Shown one piece after another: positions 20,301-30,770 of a stretch of 30,770 bases of DNA. The notes under the pieces are model-generated. The model was given only the letters and a program-made list of their open reading frames with translations. It was not told the origin of the DNA and did no database searches. The position numbers and the translations under genes are program-made. Each line of letters starts with the position of its first letter. Within the stretch, counting starts at the first letter, position 1. The stretch comes from Spirogloea muscicola (Eukaryota; Streptophyta; Zygnematophyceae; Spirogloeales; Spirogloeaceae): assembly GCA_009602725.1 (NCBI GenBank), contig WELB01000067.1, positions 491,933 to 522,702 of the forward strand, written 5' to 3'.

Positions 20301-21227
20301 GTCCATTGTGCTTTTGTGATATTTGCCGCTGTGGCACCACCTTTTGTTTTCAAAGGAAGGTCCTTATCGTGAGTATTTGCAAGCAACTGAGCGTCACTAG
20401 GTTGCAAAAATGCCCAGAAGTAGGTAGCTGGATTCTGTATGAATTCGCACCACCTTAGCGTTATGGATGGTTTTTAATCCTGAGCAATTGCCAGGATTCG
20501 AGCCCTGTATGGCCAACAGAGGCTCAATCTGCTGGATGTTGGTTCAGCAGCTTCCGCTGGATCACGTGTCTTTGTTGGTGTTCAGTAACCCTTGACCAGC
20601 AGTCAATGTATTTCACCTTTTGGCCTTCTCATTATTTTGCTGCATGTCACAAGGCGTCTGAAGTTTGGCACCCGTTTTTGTGCAGGGGGATCTTGCCAGC
20701 TATCCAAATCCTGGCAGACGGTCACACTGTTGTGGGGGTGAGTAATTATTGAGCTTCAGCACATTTCGCCAAGCTGAAGGCCTCATACTGCGCACTGCTA
20801 TTTGGCGCTAAGCTCCTCGGCACTACATGATGATGTAGGACCTGCTTGCAAAGATCCTACTGCAACATCAGCCCCTAAACGCTCAGGCTGCTGAAGCAAT
20901 TGAGCTCATTCTATGCTGTGCAGATATTCTTCATAGTCGGCTTTGTCTCCTTCACTTTGGAATCTCTTCTTAGCTTGTTTGTGATGCAGGTGAGTGAGAA
21001 TCTTGCACACCTAAGGCTTCAACTTGAAATGATTTACTGTGCCACGATGTACTCTTCCTGATCATACACCAGTGATCGTTTTCATGTACTGTGCCCTCCA
21101 AAGTAGCTGCTTATGCTGGCAAGTTCTGATGGATGTGCAGCAAGTGTATTTCTATTTCCGTGGCACGGGGAAAGCTGCCGAAGCCAAGCGGGAGGCTGCT
21201 CTAGCAGGCATACGAGGTCGTGTGTAG
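17350..21227 (+). CDS. SCAMP: Secretory carrier-associated membrane protein (SCAMP)
   Basis: Fourteen exons: 17350-17412, 17652-17732, 17984-18076, 18403-18465, 18845-18875, 19144-19266, 19427-19504, 19739-19832, 20086-20131, 20301-20368, 20686-20737, 20924-20989, 21141-21227; the exon at 17984 could instead begin at 17990, and a short extra exon is not excluded. (Thirteen are listed; the listed chain is complete in phase.) The product is 314 residues. It opens MSHYDNPFDEDGG with NPF motifs at residues 6-8 and 18-20. A coiled coil follows at about 80-111 (DFQKREKALHAKELALAKKE). The diagnostic core is LKNWPPCFPFLHHDI, then four membrane segments: LWCLLWNIIAVSASW, AILYAALGYPLSYFLWYRRL, FVFFFVYYLVHCAFVIFAA and FFIVGFVSFTLESLLSLFVM. 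The tail is QVYFYFRG plus a basic end. SCAMPs recycle between the Golgi, endosomes and plasma membrane; NPF motifs bind EH-domain endocytic proteins. Length and order match plant SCAMPs. Confidence 0.95.
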
Positions 21228-21674
21228 GCTGAGGGCTACTTGTTCACTCAGTATTCAACTTGTTGCATACTTTGGGCATATTCCCTGGGCAGAACTAGGA
21301 GGCTTGGACTAACCAAGACTAGTACAGTGACTGTCATTCAAAAAACTGCGTCAGTTGACTTGCAACAACACCTGCAGAGGTTCACAATTTGAGGCAGAGC
21401 ATAGCGCTCATTTCCACCCTTCTTTGGAGTTAGAGATACTAGCAGTCAGGAGTTGTCTGTCGGCTTTAGCCTGACTAAGAAAGAGCATCCTTGGCTCTCT
21501 GCTGTGCACTTCTATCGTCCATTACTGGTGTGTGGATTTGCAACTTGCACTGTCTGAAGAACATCAAACTCACAAGTAATGAGGTGATCTTCAGAGATGG
21601 TTATTGAGTAGCACCAGGAGTTTGTACACAGTACTTGTGATGTGCATATCAAGGGTGCTTGTGGAGGGCTTTGC
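21228..21674. other. Convergent intergenic region, nothing further seen
   Basis: This stretch separates the SCAMP stop (plus) from the prolidase stop (minus) and must contain both 3' ends. I see no coding frame or repeat in it. Confidence 0.5.
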
Positions 21675-24600
21675 CTATCCAGCAGTACTCAGTTTATCTT
21701 CTTCTGCAGTTGACCCGACAGACTGGTCACTCCAAAATCTTCTTGGCCGCCAGGGTGCTCCAGCCATCACAGCCTCTACGTCCACAACTTCTCTCGGGCA
21801 CTGTGTCATGTTCTCAATCCCATCCGAGGTTACAATCTGCAGAACAAGCACATGACGGCACTCTTGGCAGTGTGAGATAATCGGCAGGCCCACATGAAGA
21901 CCTGCAGACACACTGAGCGCAAGCCCATATGAAGACCTGCAGACACACTGAGCCGCCACAGGTAATCACTAGGTGCTATGGTAATTAGAGTGATCAGGAG
22001 ACTGACCACATCGTCTTCCAGGCGCACGCCACCCATGCCGCGCAGCCGAGCAATGGCGCTCGTGAAGAAGTGCATCAAGGAGGGGTTTGCCATGGCCGGC
22101 TCCAGAAGCGCGCTGATGAAGTAGCACCCGGGCTCCACCGTCAGGACCATGCCTTCCTCCAGGCACCGAACCGTCCTCAGGCTCCTCAGGCCCGGCTTCT
22201 CGATCCGCACTGTACCCTGCCCTCCTCCATGTGCGGTCGGTCAGCGAGATAAAGTCCGTGCCAGCACAACCCCCTTCTTGTACAATTATCTCGACGTACA
22301 TGACATGAAATCACCCAAGTTGGCAGATCGAATCTCGGCACATTGTGCGTCACCACGCAGCCTTGCGTCGTGCAGAGCCAGGCAGGCAGACCTTTGGGTA
22401 CCCGCCAACGTCATGCGTGTCCAGGCCCATGAAGTGGCCTAGGCCGTGAGGCATGAACACAGCCCCCAAGCTCTTCTCGAGCATCTCCTCCTCCGACCTG
22501 GACTTTGCAAAGATCTTGCTGAAGTCACAGCGCTCCGTGTCCATGAATGTCGGATCAGCATGTTGCACAGAGAGAGCAGTGTGAACAGCATAGCCAGGAC
22601 AAGCTCATGCGAGGCAGCCACTCACCCTTGCAAAAAGCCGCCATTTTTGAGAGCCCCCAAGATGTGCCGCTCTGCCAGGCTGCATCCAAGTCGAGTATGA
22701 GCAAGCCACCAGCACTAGCATATGTGCAAGACGAAAGGCCAGAGCTTTCACATCAAACTGATTCATGGTCACTGTGACTTGTGTCAATGTCAGTCTGATG
22801 TCTGAACCCTGATTCCCATACATCACTGCACACTACCATAGGGTGGAATTTTAAAGATGACACAGACTGCTGCTTAGACTATGATGCACTCGCATTACTG
22901 CAAGTGATGCATGTGATGCACTCACATGTGCATTTCCACCCAGCTGACACCAGGCTTCATAGCAGCAAACACTGCCTTCTGCGCCGCAAGTACGCCCTCA
23001 TAAACAACTCGCTGATCGTCCGAGAAGCGCCCATTGACAGGGAAGGAACAGGTGATGTCCGAGGCATAGCAGCTGTATTCCGCCCCCATGTCAAGAAGGG
23101 CCATGTCACCATCCTCCAGTCTCTGCATCGTAAAGTGCCTCTCAGCAGACATTCACTTTTGTCGGATTTCCAGGCGACAGAACCATCACTGGGGTATGCA
23201 CACTGCAGCGTACTCTATCATTTGGAGCCCCAGCGTGGCCGTAGTGGAGGACAGCAGAATTCTCGCCGGTTGCACAAATGCATGTGTATGAGCAGTGCCT
23301 GATCAGAGACAGACAAGTGAGGTTTGAGGTTTGCCACGGACATGTATAGCTGTGTCAAAGAACATTTCCAGCTGAGCTAAGTAGCACATCTTCCAATAGA
23401 CCGACTGGTGGACGTGCGTTCTTGATATGCACGTACACTGTGGTGGGCTAGCCTGCTTCAGTGTGGGCAGGGGTCTTGCGTAATTCAGGAGAGGGGCCTG
23501 ATGAAATACCTGCAACCGCCTTCATGATACACATAGTGCTGAAAGTCAGCTTCTAGTTGATACTCCATCATGCCAGGTGATGCCTTGCGCATGACCTGGT
23601 CAAGAACAGGTTATCATGTTGCAACCCTCAAAACTTCACTAACTGGCACATGTGCACCATCCTTCCTTGACCAGATGCAGTCCAAAGCCCGACACAGACT
23701 TCTTCGCCACTCTCAGCGATCATGTGATATTCGTATGTGAAGTGGAAGCAACAACTTGGGCTCGACCTCGATATGAGCTTCGGAGCTTATACAGTTGACA
23801 TATCGCAGGAGGTCCAGCTCCTCCTTTGACTTTGTCACGCGGCACTCACTCAGCACAGGGTGGAGAACCTCAACATCTCTCCGGAAGTCTTGTATGCCCT
23901 GTCACGAGCAACAGGTGTTAGTACTGCCATCTACAAACTTCCGGTGCAATGGGTGAATCCTGAGACCTTATCTGTAGGACGACCTCCCTCTTTAATGCTG
24001 CTCTTATATGAACGTACTCACTGGATTGGATATAGCTGAGACCAGATACACGGACACAGACATTGAGGCTAGGACTGAAGAGGGTCAGTGATGCTAGCCC
24101 CTGGAATCTGAGATGCTGACTTTAATAGTAGGACAAGGACTGACACAATGCTTAGGAAGCTGAAAGTGAAAGACTGATCTGCTCTTGAGGACCACCGAGC
24201 TAGCCCGTTAATGTTTCAGTGGTTCTTCCACTTGTCCAATAAGTCTGCCTGTTCAGCAAGAGGTTGAGCCAAGATAATCTACTTCAAATGCTGCAGGCTT
24301 GGAGCAGTTGCTGCTGTCACTGTTCAGGCCCTGGAGCAGCAGAAGCAATGTTTCTCGTTGTTGGCTGCTGGATCCATCAGCGCAGTTCCTACCAGCTGAG
24401 AGCACTGTGGTCATCTCATCTACATAGAATGCAGCATCCACTTCGTACTTCAACTGCGAAGGAGTGTCAGAAACAAGGATTGCATCAGGGCTGGCTACAT
24501 ACATCTACAAGCGGCTTCCTAAGATGGCCTCCAGCTGGTTGTTCTGCTCCACATAGGGCTAGCAGGTGGCCTGCGTTTAGTTACCTTGTAATACTGGGGA

Positions 24601-25823
24601 TCGCGGATCTTGCCCATCCAGACAGCATATGAGGCCGGGAGGCGAGGGACAAAGAGAATGGACTCTCCAGTTTTTGCTTCCTGCGATGACATATGCAGCG
24701 GTCACGCACTGACTGCTCAATTCTAATCTGCCAATTGAAGCCAAATTTGGCCATTACGTTAGAGCAGCCTGCAAGCCAATGGACAAGGTGCTCACAATGG
24801 CTCCATAGAACCCAGGCTCGGTTATCCCGAAGAGGTATGCGAAGTAGCTCTCCTGCCTGTGCACACCCACTCAATGGATGCACTTGAGATGGTTATGCAC
24901 GCTATGGACGGCAGGAATGTCCATTTTCTCATGCGCCAAGCCTTCACCTTTTGCAGGTGCGTAATCTATTGAGATCCTGAGACCTTTTAAGACCTGGACA
25001 TTAGCACTGGACTCAGCCCCTAGCTGCCGAGCTGACAACCCAGATGCTAAGTTCCTACAGGGACACCAGTAGATGACTGACTCGAGTACGAGCTCAAAGT
25101 CTCCGCCTGACAGCCTTGTCTTGGATCAGCAGGGCCGCCCATCTTCAGCATCACCTTATTTGCCGCGCAAACGCCTGCCTCAATGTGGACCCAAAATAAT
25201 GTAGTACCACATTATAAATACTAGTCCCAGTCAGGGAAGATCATGGCGCGGAATCAACCGGAAAAGTGGCTCGTGGTCTGTGCAGTACCGCAGCAGCTGC
25301 TCTCCACCCTGCACGCATGCGCCCGCAGTGCAAGCCCACCAAAGCTCTACATGATTACGCAGCGTGGCTGACAGCGTGCAAGCCCAGAAGCAGCACCAAC
25401 TAAACACGACGCTGGTGGCAGCAGCAAAAGTACCAAGCAAACGAGCAAGACATTCTGTTGTATCTTGCAGGAGCGTCCTTGTGTTGTGCAATGTAAGTTC
25501 CAGGCTAGATTCTAAGCCCCGAAAACCCTAAACCTTAATCGTATTACGTTACACAAGCAGTTCTTGTTGGTGATGCTGCTTAAGGCAGAGCGAGGTTCAG
25601 GGCCTTGGACTTGCTGCTCACTCACTTGGAGCAAGACATAGATACGGCCTGCAGCACCGCCACCAGGCAGCGCTCCCGAGCTGGCGAGCCTCTGCACGAG
25701 CTTCGCACGGTTGCTTGCGAACATCGACATGGGCACTTGGTACGTGCTTGCGCTGCCATCCCTGTTCGGTGCGTCCTCGGTTCTGCAGGCGGCGCTTGAC
25801 GGCTGCTCCTGTGGAGGCGCCAT
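21675..25823 (-). CDS. PEPD: Xaa-Pro dipeptidase (prolidase), peptidase family M24B
   Basis: Thirteen exons: 25823-25626, 25308-25259, 24856-24796, 24680-24585, 24453-24283, 23898-23767, 23595-23510, 23298-23214, 23140-22926, 22679-22626, 22497-22392, 22216-22007, 21836-21675. The product is 541 residues (human about 493). The order matches eukaryotic prolidase: [93 protein letters not shown] and PGLRSLRT. The five dinuclear metal ligands are all present at Asp310 (LLDMG), Asp321 (ASDITC), His404 (GLGHF), Glu446 (TVEPG) and Glu485 (VRLED). They are offset by a near-constant 33-34 from human 276, 287, 370, 412 and 452, which supports the exon model. The enzyme splits dipeptides with C-terminal Pro, releasing proline in the cytosol. 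ATG 25823 is chosen as the first in-frame ATG. The exon 6 donor (GTCGAG) is weak; the others are ordinary. Confidence 0.95.
21888..21953 (+). repeat. Intronic tandem duplication, 31-bp unit, period 35
   Basis: GCCCACATGAAGACCTGCAG...GAGC (21888-21918) is followed by GCCCATATGAAGACCTGCAG...GAGC (21923-21953), with one mismatch in 31. It lies in the last intron of the prolidase gene. On the minus strand each copy carries a CTGCAG-type acceptor-like site, but the real acceptor is at 21837. Confidence 0.93.
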
Positions 25824-25853
25824 TGCGGGCACGCCAGAGGCCAACGAGCACAC

Positions 25854-25859
25854 CACGTG
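25854..25859. promoter_or_regulatory. CACGTG (G-box-like) just upstream of prolidase ATG
   Basis: A palindromic CACGTG lies 31 bases 5' of the prolidase start codon at 25823. It matches the plant bZIP/bHLH G-box core. A single hexamer can occur by chance and may be inside the 5' leader, so this is only a candidate. Confidence 0.2.
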
Positions 25860-26804
25860 ATCACCATAGGCTGCACCTTGGCTTCAGATCCTCACTTTTC
25901 TTTATATAGCTTCACTGACCCTGTTGGTGTCATAAGGCAAAGATGGAGATGCAAGTTGGACGTTGTGTGGGGGCTGAAGAGGCGAAATTCTTTCACAAGA
26001 GGGCGATGGCTGCCAAAGGCCAGCCCAGAAGGCCTCGACAAAGTTGAAGGGGCTGGCAGTGCAGACCACGCAGCTACCAAACGAGGGCTCAAGGAAGAGA
26101 GAGCCATTTGATGTCAATCTTTTGACTTACATCACCAATACTAAAAGGACCCACCACTTTGAGCTACGACAACTTCTGCAAAAGAGTCGTCCAGCTTCTT
26201 TCATGATGGCCATGTGTATGTTACACTCTGCTGGTTTGGATGCACTGACACTTCCTGGCTGCTATGTTGCATTATAGCACCATGGCTTTACTGCAATCCA
26301 TCTCCGTGGCCTGAGAAGGCTAGATCATGTTCTTCTTGCAGGACTTGCTTATTGCCTAAGTGCACAAGCATGAGAGCAGCTCCTGGACATAATCCCATGA
26401 GACGTGATCACAATGTCAATGCACTGTCATCTCCCAGAAGACTAATATCATGCCAATGTAGTACCGAGAGCAACTGAAGAGACGAGGGTCGAGCAAGGTG
26501 CTGATATATACATGTGCACAGTACAGTACAGCCCACACACAACCGCCCACAGAAACTGCCAGTGTTCCGTAGTGTGCTACGTCACAGTGACTTAGGCATT
26601 TCAGTCTGCAATACTGAGAAACGCTCACTGGAAAGCCCTTACCCATCCCCACCCCCTATCCAACTGGCCTCTCAACCTTACGCAATTTCCATGAATGTTT
26701 TGAAAAGTGCTGACTTCTGAGCTCTCAGTAGCAGAGAGATCACGAAGAGGTAACTCTGGCCCTCATTATAAGGGATTAGAACCCTAAGACGACCAGTCCT
26801 GCGC
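25860..26804. other. Intergenic between two tandem minus-strand genes
   Basis: This stretch contains the 5' side of prolidase and the 3' side of the Ycf45-type gene. It includes a dispersed-repeat copy at 25990-26057. Short open frames (for example at 25892-26107 minus and 26044-26277 plus) show no domain. I see no further gene. Confidence 0.5.
25990..26057 (+). repeat. Diverged copy of the dispersed repeat family
   Basis: TTCTTTCACAAGAGGGCGAT, then GGCTGCCAAAGGCCAGCCCAG, then CGACAAAGTTGAAGGGGCTGG keep the order of the 4161-4240 sequence (GTGGCTC...GGGCTGTGAGAAGCCAGCCCG...GACAAGGTTCGAAGGGGCC). It lies in the prolidase upstream region. Confidence 0.6.
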
Positions 26805-29800
26805 TCAGCGCAGCCGCACACCACGGGGCCCGCGCTTGGAGCCCCGCTTCCCCCCTGAACCCCCAGAGCTGCCGTACCCAGCAAACTCCTCGTCGTAGTC
26901 CTCCCAAGATCCCCTCCGCCCACTGACAGAGAAGCTCATGGCAGCCTCGGCAATCGCGTCCTTGTCCGGCACATGCCCTGCATCCATAAAGGACCACCAC
27001 AGTGATTGATGATGCAAAGCGCGTGAAGGGACTGCCTTGCGACACACAACAGAGCCCAACACAAGAAGCCCCAAGCTGCTGAAAGCACAGAGACACCTGC
27101 AACTTAAAGACAGGAAACAGTCTTGCAGAGGCACTGCCAGCTCATTATCGTCCATGCCCTCCATTGCATATTACTTACCAAGCTTGGCTGCCCAGCTATA
27201 CGTGCGGTCAATCTCGTCAGCAGGATTGAGCGCCCCAACCATGGACATGAGCGGGCTGCCCAGGCTGTACTCGTAGTCGCCGTCCGAGCGGCCATTGCCG
27301 CTGCTGTCATACAGTCTGCGTTCAATCACGACATCGCACATACCGTCCCTTGTACGAACCTGAAGTCAAAGATAAGGATTTATCAGGACACTTGGCACAG
27401 CTAAGCTTGCAGGCAGCTTGTGAACCTTCCACAAGCAAGCTGCTATTGCAGATCAAAAAGCAAACTTCAGCATGGGCTTTCAGCACTCACTGACTAAAAG
27501 CAAGCGAGGGAAGTTCTATTCTAGGGAGAAGCTAAGCAGATTAGCCTCTCTGTCACAGAAGATGGAAATTATTTGTCAACTTTATCTGGCGTGCCTGTAC
27601 GACTGCCTGAGATGGGCAGCAAAAAAGGCAGGGCATGCACAGCTTGGCCCTCACCTCGACATAGGGCCTCTTGCCATACAGCAGCATGTCGACGCTCCTA
27701 TCAGTCTGCCAGCACAGATTGCAACGACACAATTCCTGTCACAAATGACATGCCTTCCCTCTAGAGTGCCTACAGCTATCCTGGCTACAGCACCCTTACA
27801 AGGGCTATAGTTGCAGAAATTCACCTGGTGAGATACCCAGTAATTACGCTCCCGCATCTCAATGAGCAGCGGGAATGTGGGGGGCGCCTTGCGCTCCAGC
27901 ACGCTCTTCTGCGTGCCGCGCGCCCGGGCCTCGTCGTCGCCAAGCGTCACTGTCTGGATGCCCCCGACCTGCCCCGTGCAGCACACCGCCCCCATTGCCA
28001 ATGAGCTTGCTCCCTGGGGTCGTATGCTGTGACTGCGTAGCGCAGAGGTTCGCCATGCTGAGCACATCGATCAGTCATAGCAACGCACCAGGTCACAAAG
28101 AGTTGGATTCTTGATCAGGTTCTCCAGCAGCTGGCCATGGGCCGTGCCGACAAGCATGACACCACGCTCGGCTATGGTTCGGCAGGCCAGCGCTTCCGCC
28201 TCCGTCCCAATCTCGTCCACAATCACCACCTCTGGCATGTGATTCTCCACAGCCTCCACCATGATGCGGTGTTGCATCGCTGGATCTGGAACCTGCGGCA
28301 GGGTTTGCCAAGAGTCACTCTGAAGTAGCATCGAACAATGCCGATTGTTGGGTCCATTGAAGAAAGTTGTGATCAAAGATGAGAGATTTGAGTCCAAGTA
28401 TGGCAGAAAGTAGTCGTGCTTCTCACCTGCATGCGACGAGCTCCACCAATGGCTGGATGAGGGATGTCCCCATCACCACCAATCTCGTTGCTCGTATCGA
28501 CAATGACCTGCAAGCCCAGAAGCATGTGTGAGCAGGCCAGTATGAGCAGGTGATGGAAAGCCCAAGTCATACCCAATTGACACCAATGATGGTGGACTGC
28601 GCCAGCAATGAAGCTCTTAGCGACTTAGAGGAGCGCAACATTGGACAGAGAACAAGGACAAAGGTCTCACCACACGGCGGTGGAGCTCATCAGAGAGCAC
28701 GCGCGCGATTTCACGTATCACTGTAGTCTTGCCGACGCCCGGCCTGCAGCTCAATAACCCAACAATATGCTGTGACTAGAAGGCAGCACAAGCCCTGCTG
28801 TTTGGCTGCCCACACTTACTGCTACTTCCTCACGAGGCAACTTAGAGACGTACATGCTTCAGAGGAGCATTAAATACATAATGACGAGAGGGCTTGCCTG
28901 CCAAGGAAGAGAATGCTCTGATTTAGCGTGAGGACGTCACGTATCATGTCAACGTGGCCAGTCACGGCGCGGCCGACACGGCACGTCAGCCCCACAATGT
29001 GACCCTTGCGGTTGCGGATGCCAGAGATGCGGTGCAACGTGCCCTCCACGCCTGCGCGATTGTCGCCGCCAAACTCGCCGACAGCTGCCTGTGCCGCCTC
29101 CAAGTCAACCCGCGTGACCTGCGCCACCGCCCAACACCATTGCTTCCAGAATGAGGTGCTGCTGGTGGCCATTATGTATAGATTCTTTACCTCCGAGCGC
29201 GATAGACAGAAATGGTTGCAAGAACTCAGAAGGACCGCCTGGCGGCTATCCACCTCGTGTTGGCTGAGGTACTCGCCGCCGCCGTCGCCCAGGAACCGCG
29301 CCTCCGGCCGCCGGCCGAGATCTAGGACGACCTGAGGGAAGGCCAGCATCAAGTGCACAGGCCCTCACTTGAGCTGCCCAGCACTCAGCCAATCAAAGTC
29401 AGCAGTCGCACATGTCCCCTAGACATCAGCTGCCGCAGGCAAGGGAGGCGAAAGCGGCGGCGGCCTCACCTCGAGCAACTCAGAGCGGCGAGGGTGCTCG
29501 CGGAGCTTCGACCGCAGCACCTCAGGTAAGCACTGCAGCAGGACCCAGGCAGTGCAGCGCAGCAAGGCAAACATGAGCTTGCAGCCAGCCAGTTGATCCT
29601 TCTGGTGACATTCACCATTTGCTACAAAGTCCTCTGACCATAAGAGACGGTAACAGACTCTGGCAGACAGCGGGGTGAGTCTGGCAACAGACTGCCAATG
29701 CTCGTCAACAAAAACAACCAGGCCCTCAAATCAAGGACAAATCAAGATGGTCACAAGATATACTATGGTACCAACAGCCAGGAGCTCTGAGCCCTGGCAC

Positions 29801-30527
29801 TGAGACGTGCCTACATGTGATGGATGACACAGACTACCCGACAACTCGGAATGCAGGGACCCATGGTGCCACAACGCCCATCCATATCAAAGTGTATCGT
29901 AACAAGTTACACTAGTTGAGCTACCTCCTCTTCACAAGCAAGCCGCGAATGATGAGGAGAGCAGCCCGCTCATGCTTGCTCTGCGCGACCAAGGGGGGGA
30001 GCGAGGGAGTTGCTCACCTCCAGGAGCTGGCTGAGGTCGTCGCGCACGATGACCGGGCCGTCTTCCAGCATCAGCCGCTCCAGGTTGCCAGGAGCAGCGG
30101 AGGCCGCGGAGATGGCAGCGGCGGCCGCGTCGCTCGCGTCCAGGCCTTTGGTCGGGCCACACGCAGCGGCCGCGCCCGCCTTTGGCACTGCCGCGGCAGC
30201 CCCTCGCCTCCTCGGCAAGAGTCCGCTGACGCAGGTGGCCTTGCTGTGGGCGTTGCAACTGGCAGCCATGGGGCGGAGGTTGACGCTGCAGCTGCTGCTC
30301 GCATGACTGCCATACTTGCCCAACAAAGGACTTCGTGACTGCCACCAGAGCCGTGGCCCACTGCCGATGGCCGACGTTTCGACGAATAGTTGGCGCTTCC
30401 GTGGCGCAGGGAGCGCAGAGTGCTGCGCGCCATGGAGCTGCGGATTCGCGGTGGCCGCCGCAGCCGGAGCGATGCCGGCGGGCCGGCGGACGGCCGAGAA
30501 GGACGGCGTGCGGAGTGCGGCGGCCAT
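26805..30527 (-). CDS. ycf45: Nuclear-encoded Ycf45-type P-loop ATPase, plastid-targeted
   Basis: Eleven exons: 30527-30018, 29532-29470, 29331-29254, 29118-28898, 28743-28671, 28507-28427, 28292-28089, 27968-27825, 27705-27655, 27359-27179, 26977-26805. The product is 592 residues. The first about 130 residues are Ala/Ser/Arg-rich and low in acids, like a plastid transit peptide. Then come [70 protein letters not shown], Walker [10 protein letters not shown] (290-298), [20 protein letters not shown], Walker B VVIVDEIG (Asp368), [20 protein letters not shown] and [20 protein letters not shown]. This is the Ycf45 family (plastid genes in red algae, nuclear in green algae and plants; an Arabidopsis member, SPD1, affects plastid development). 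The biochemical role is unknown. The ending is a Gly/Arg/Lys-rich tail after [11 protein letters not shown]. The 28897-28744 intron uses GC-AG. Confidence 0.94.
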
Positions 30528-30548
30528 GATCAGGCGTCTCGCACGACC

Positions 30549-30740
30549 TCAGCGACAGCCTTGAGGGCGCCCCGGGCGGAGGCGCATCGGCGGCGCGGCG
30601 GCGACCGCCCCGCCCAGGGCGGCCAAGGCGGTCACCAGCAGCAAACGGCGCCTCGCCGACGCCAGATGGCGGCTCGTGACGGGGGACCGGTCACGGCCGC
30701 GAGCCGGCCGCTGCGGCCGCGGCGGCGGAGGGTCAGGCAC
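30549..30740 (-). other. Possible signal- or thylakoid-transfer-like peptide at right edge
   Basis: The minus frame contains SARRRLLLVTALAALGGAVA followed by AAPP. This looks like a twin-arginine-type or signal hydrophobic core with an A-x-A cleavage site, as in the second half of a thylakoid-lumen targeting peptide. It starts without ATG and may be chance in GC-rich DNA just upstream of the Ycf45-type gene. A gene entering from beyond the right edge is the alternative. Confidence 0.15.
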
Positions 30741-30770
30741 CGCAACGGCGGCTGCGGCGTTGCCTCGGCG

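Noticed and set aside
1-30770. CRISPR arrays, operons, prokaryotic promoters or terminators
   Set aside because: The window is intron-containing eukaryotic DNA; no regularly spaced repeat-spacer array is present, and the tandem repeats found lack unique equal-length spacers.

Overview
This window is nuclear DNA from an intron-rich photosynthetic eukaryote, most likely a chlorophyte green alga; Trebouxiophyceae would fit, but that is inference. The reasons are several. Genes carry many short exons with GT-AG introns of about 100-500 bases. First exons are GC-rich and often start in CGG/GCC tracts, while introns are less GC-rich. Degenerate plant-type CCCTAAA tracts are present. The proteins are of plant and algal type: a plant-like SCAMP, a DUF3353 (CPP1-like) plastid membrane protein, a nuclear Ycf45-type ATPase with a transit-peptide-like N-terminus, and a plant-type mitochondrial uL24. 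The gene models below were built by hand from reading frame, splice signals, phase continuity and remembered family sequences; no transcript or database was consulted.

Layout. Bases 1 to about 6,380 hold no intact gene. They are a graveyard of mobile and repeated DNA: a reverse-transcriptase-like C-terminal relic at the left edge, a Ty3/gypsy-type integrase relic at about 3.08-3.26 kb, duplicated blocks with GCN microsatellites, a perfect hairpin, a 149-base-period duplication, and a dispersed inverted-repeat family.

Bases 6,388-14,460 hold a divergent pair. On the minus strand is a protein of unknown role with a Pro/Ser/Gly-rich N-terminal half and a Rossmann/methyltransferase-like C-terminus. 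On the plus strand is the DUF3353 membrane protein. Between them lies a GC-rich spacer with CGG tracts and a 2-base assembly gap.

Bases 14,854-21,227 hold a second divergent pair: mitochondrial ribosomal protein uL24 (minus, 5 exons, complete) and SCAMP (plus, 14 exons, complete). Their shared spacer is interrupted by 583 Ns.

Bases 21,675-30,527 hold two tandem minus-strand genes: a complete 13-exon cytosolic-type prolidase (peptidase M24) with all five metal ligands, and a complete 11-exon Ycf45-type P-loop ATPase with a GC-AG intron inside its Walker A codons.

The genes do not form a pathway. They are ordinary housekeeping, organelle and trafficking genes of a compact algal genome. I found no convincing new multi-gene system. 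The most interesting items are the uncharacterised methyltransferase-like gene, the dispersed repeat family, the stacked retroelement debris and the two GC-rich divergent promoters that defeated assembly.
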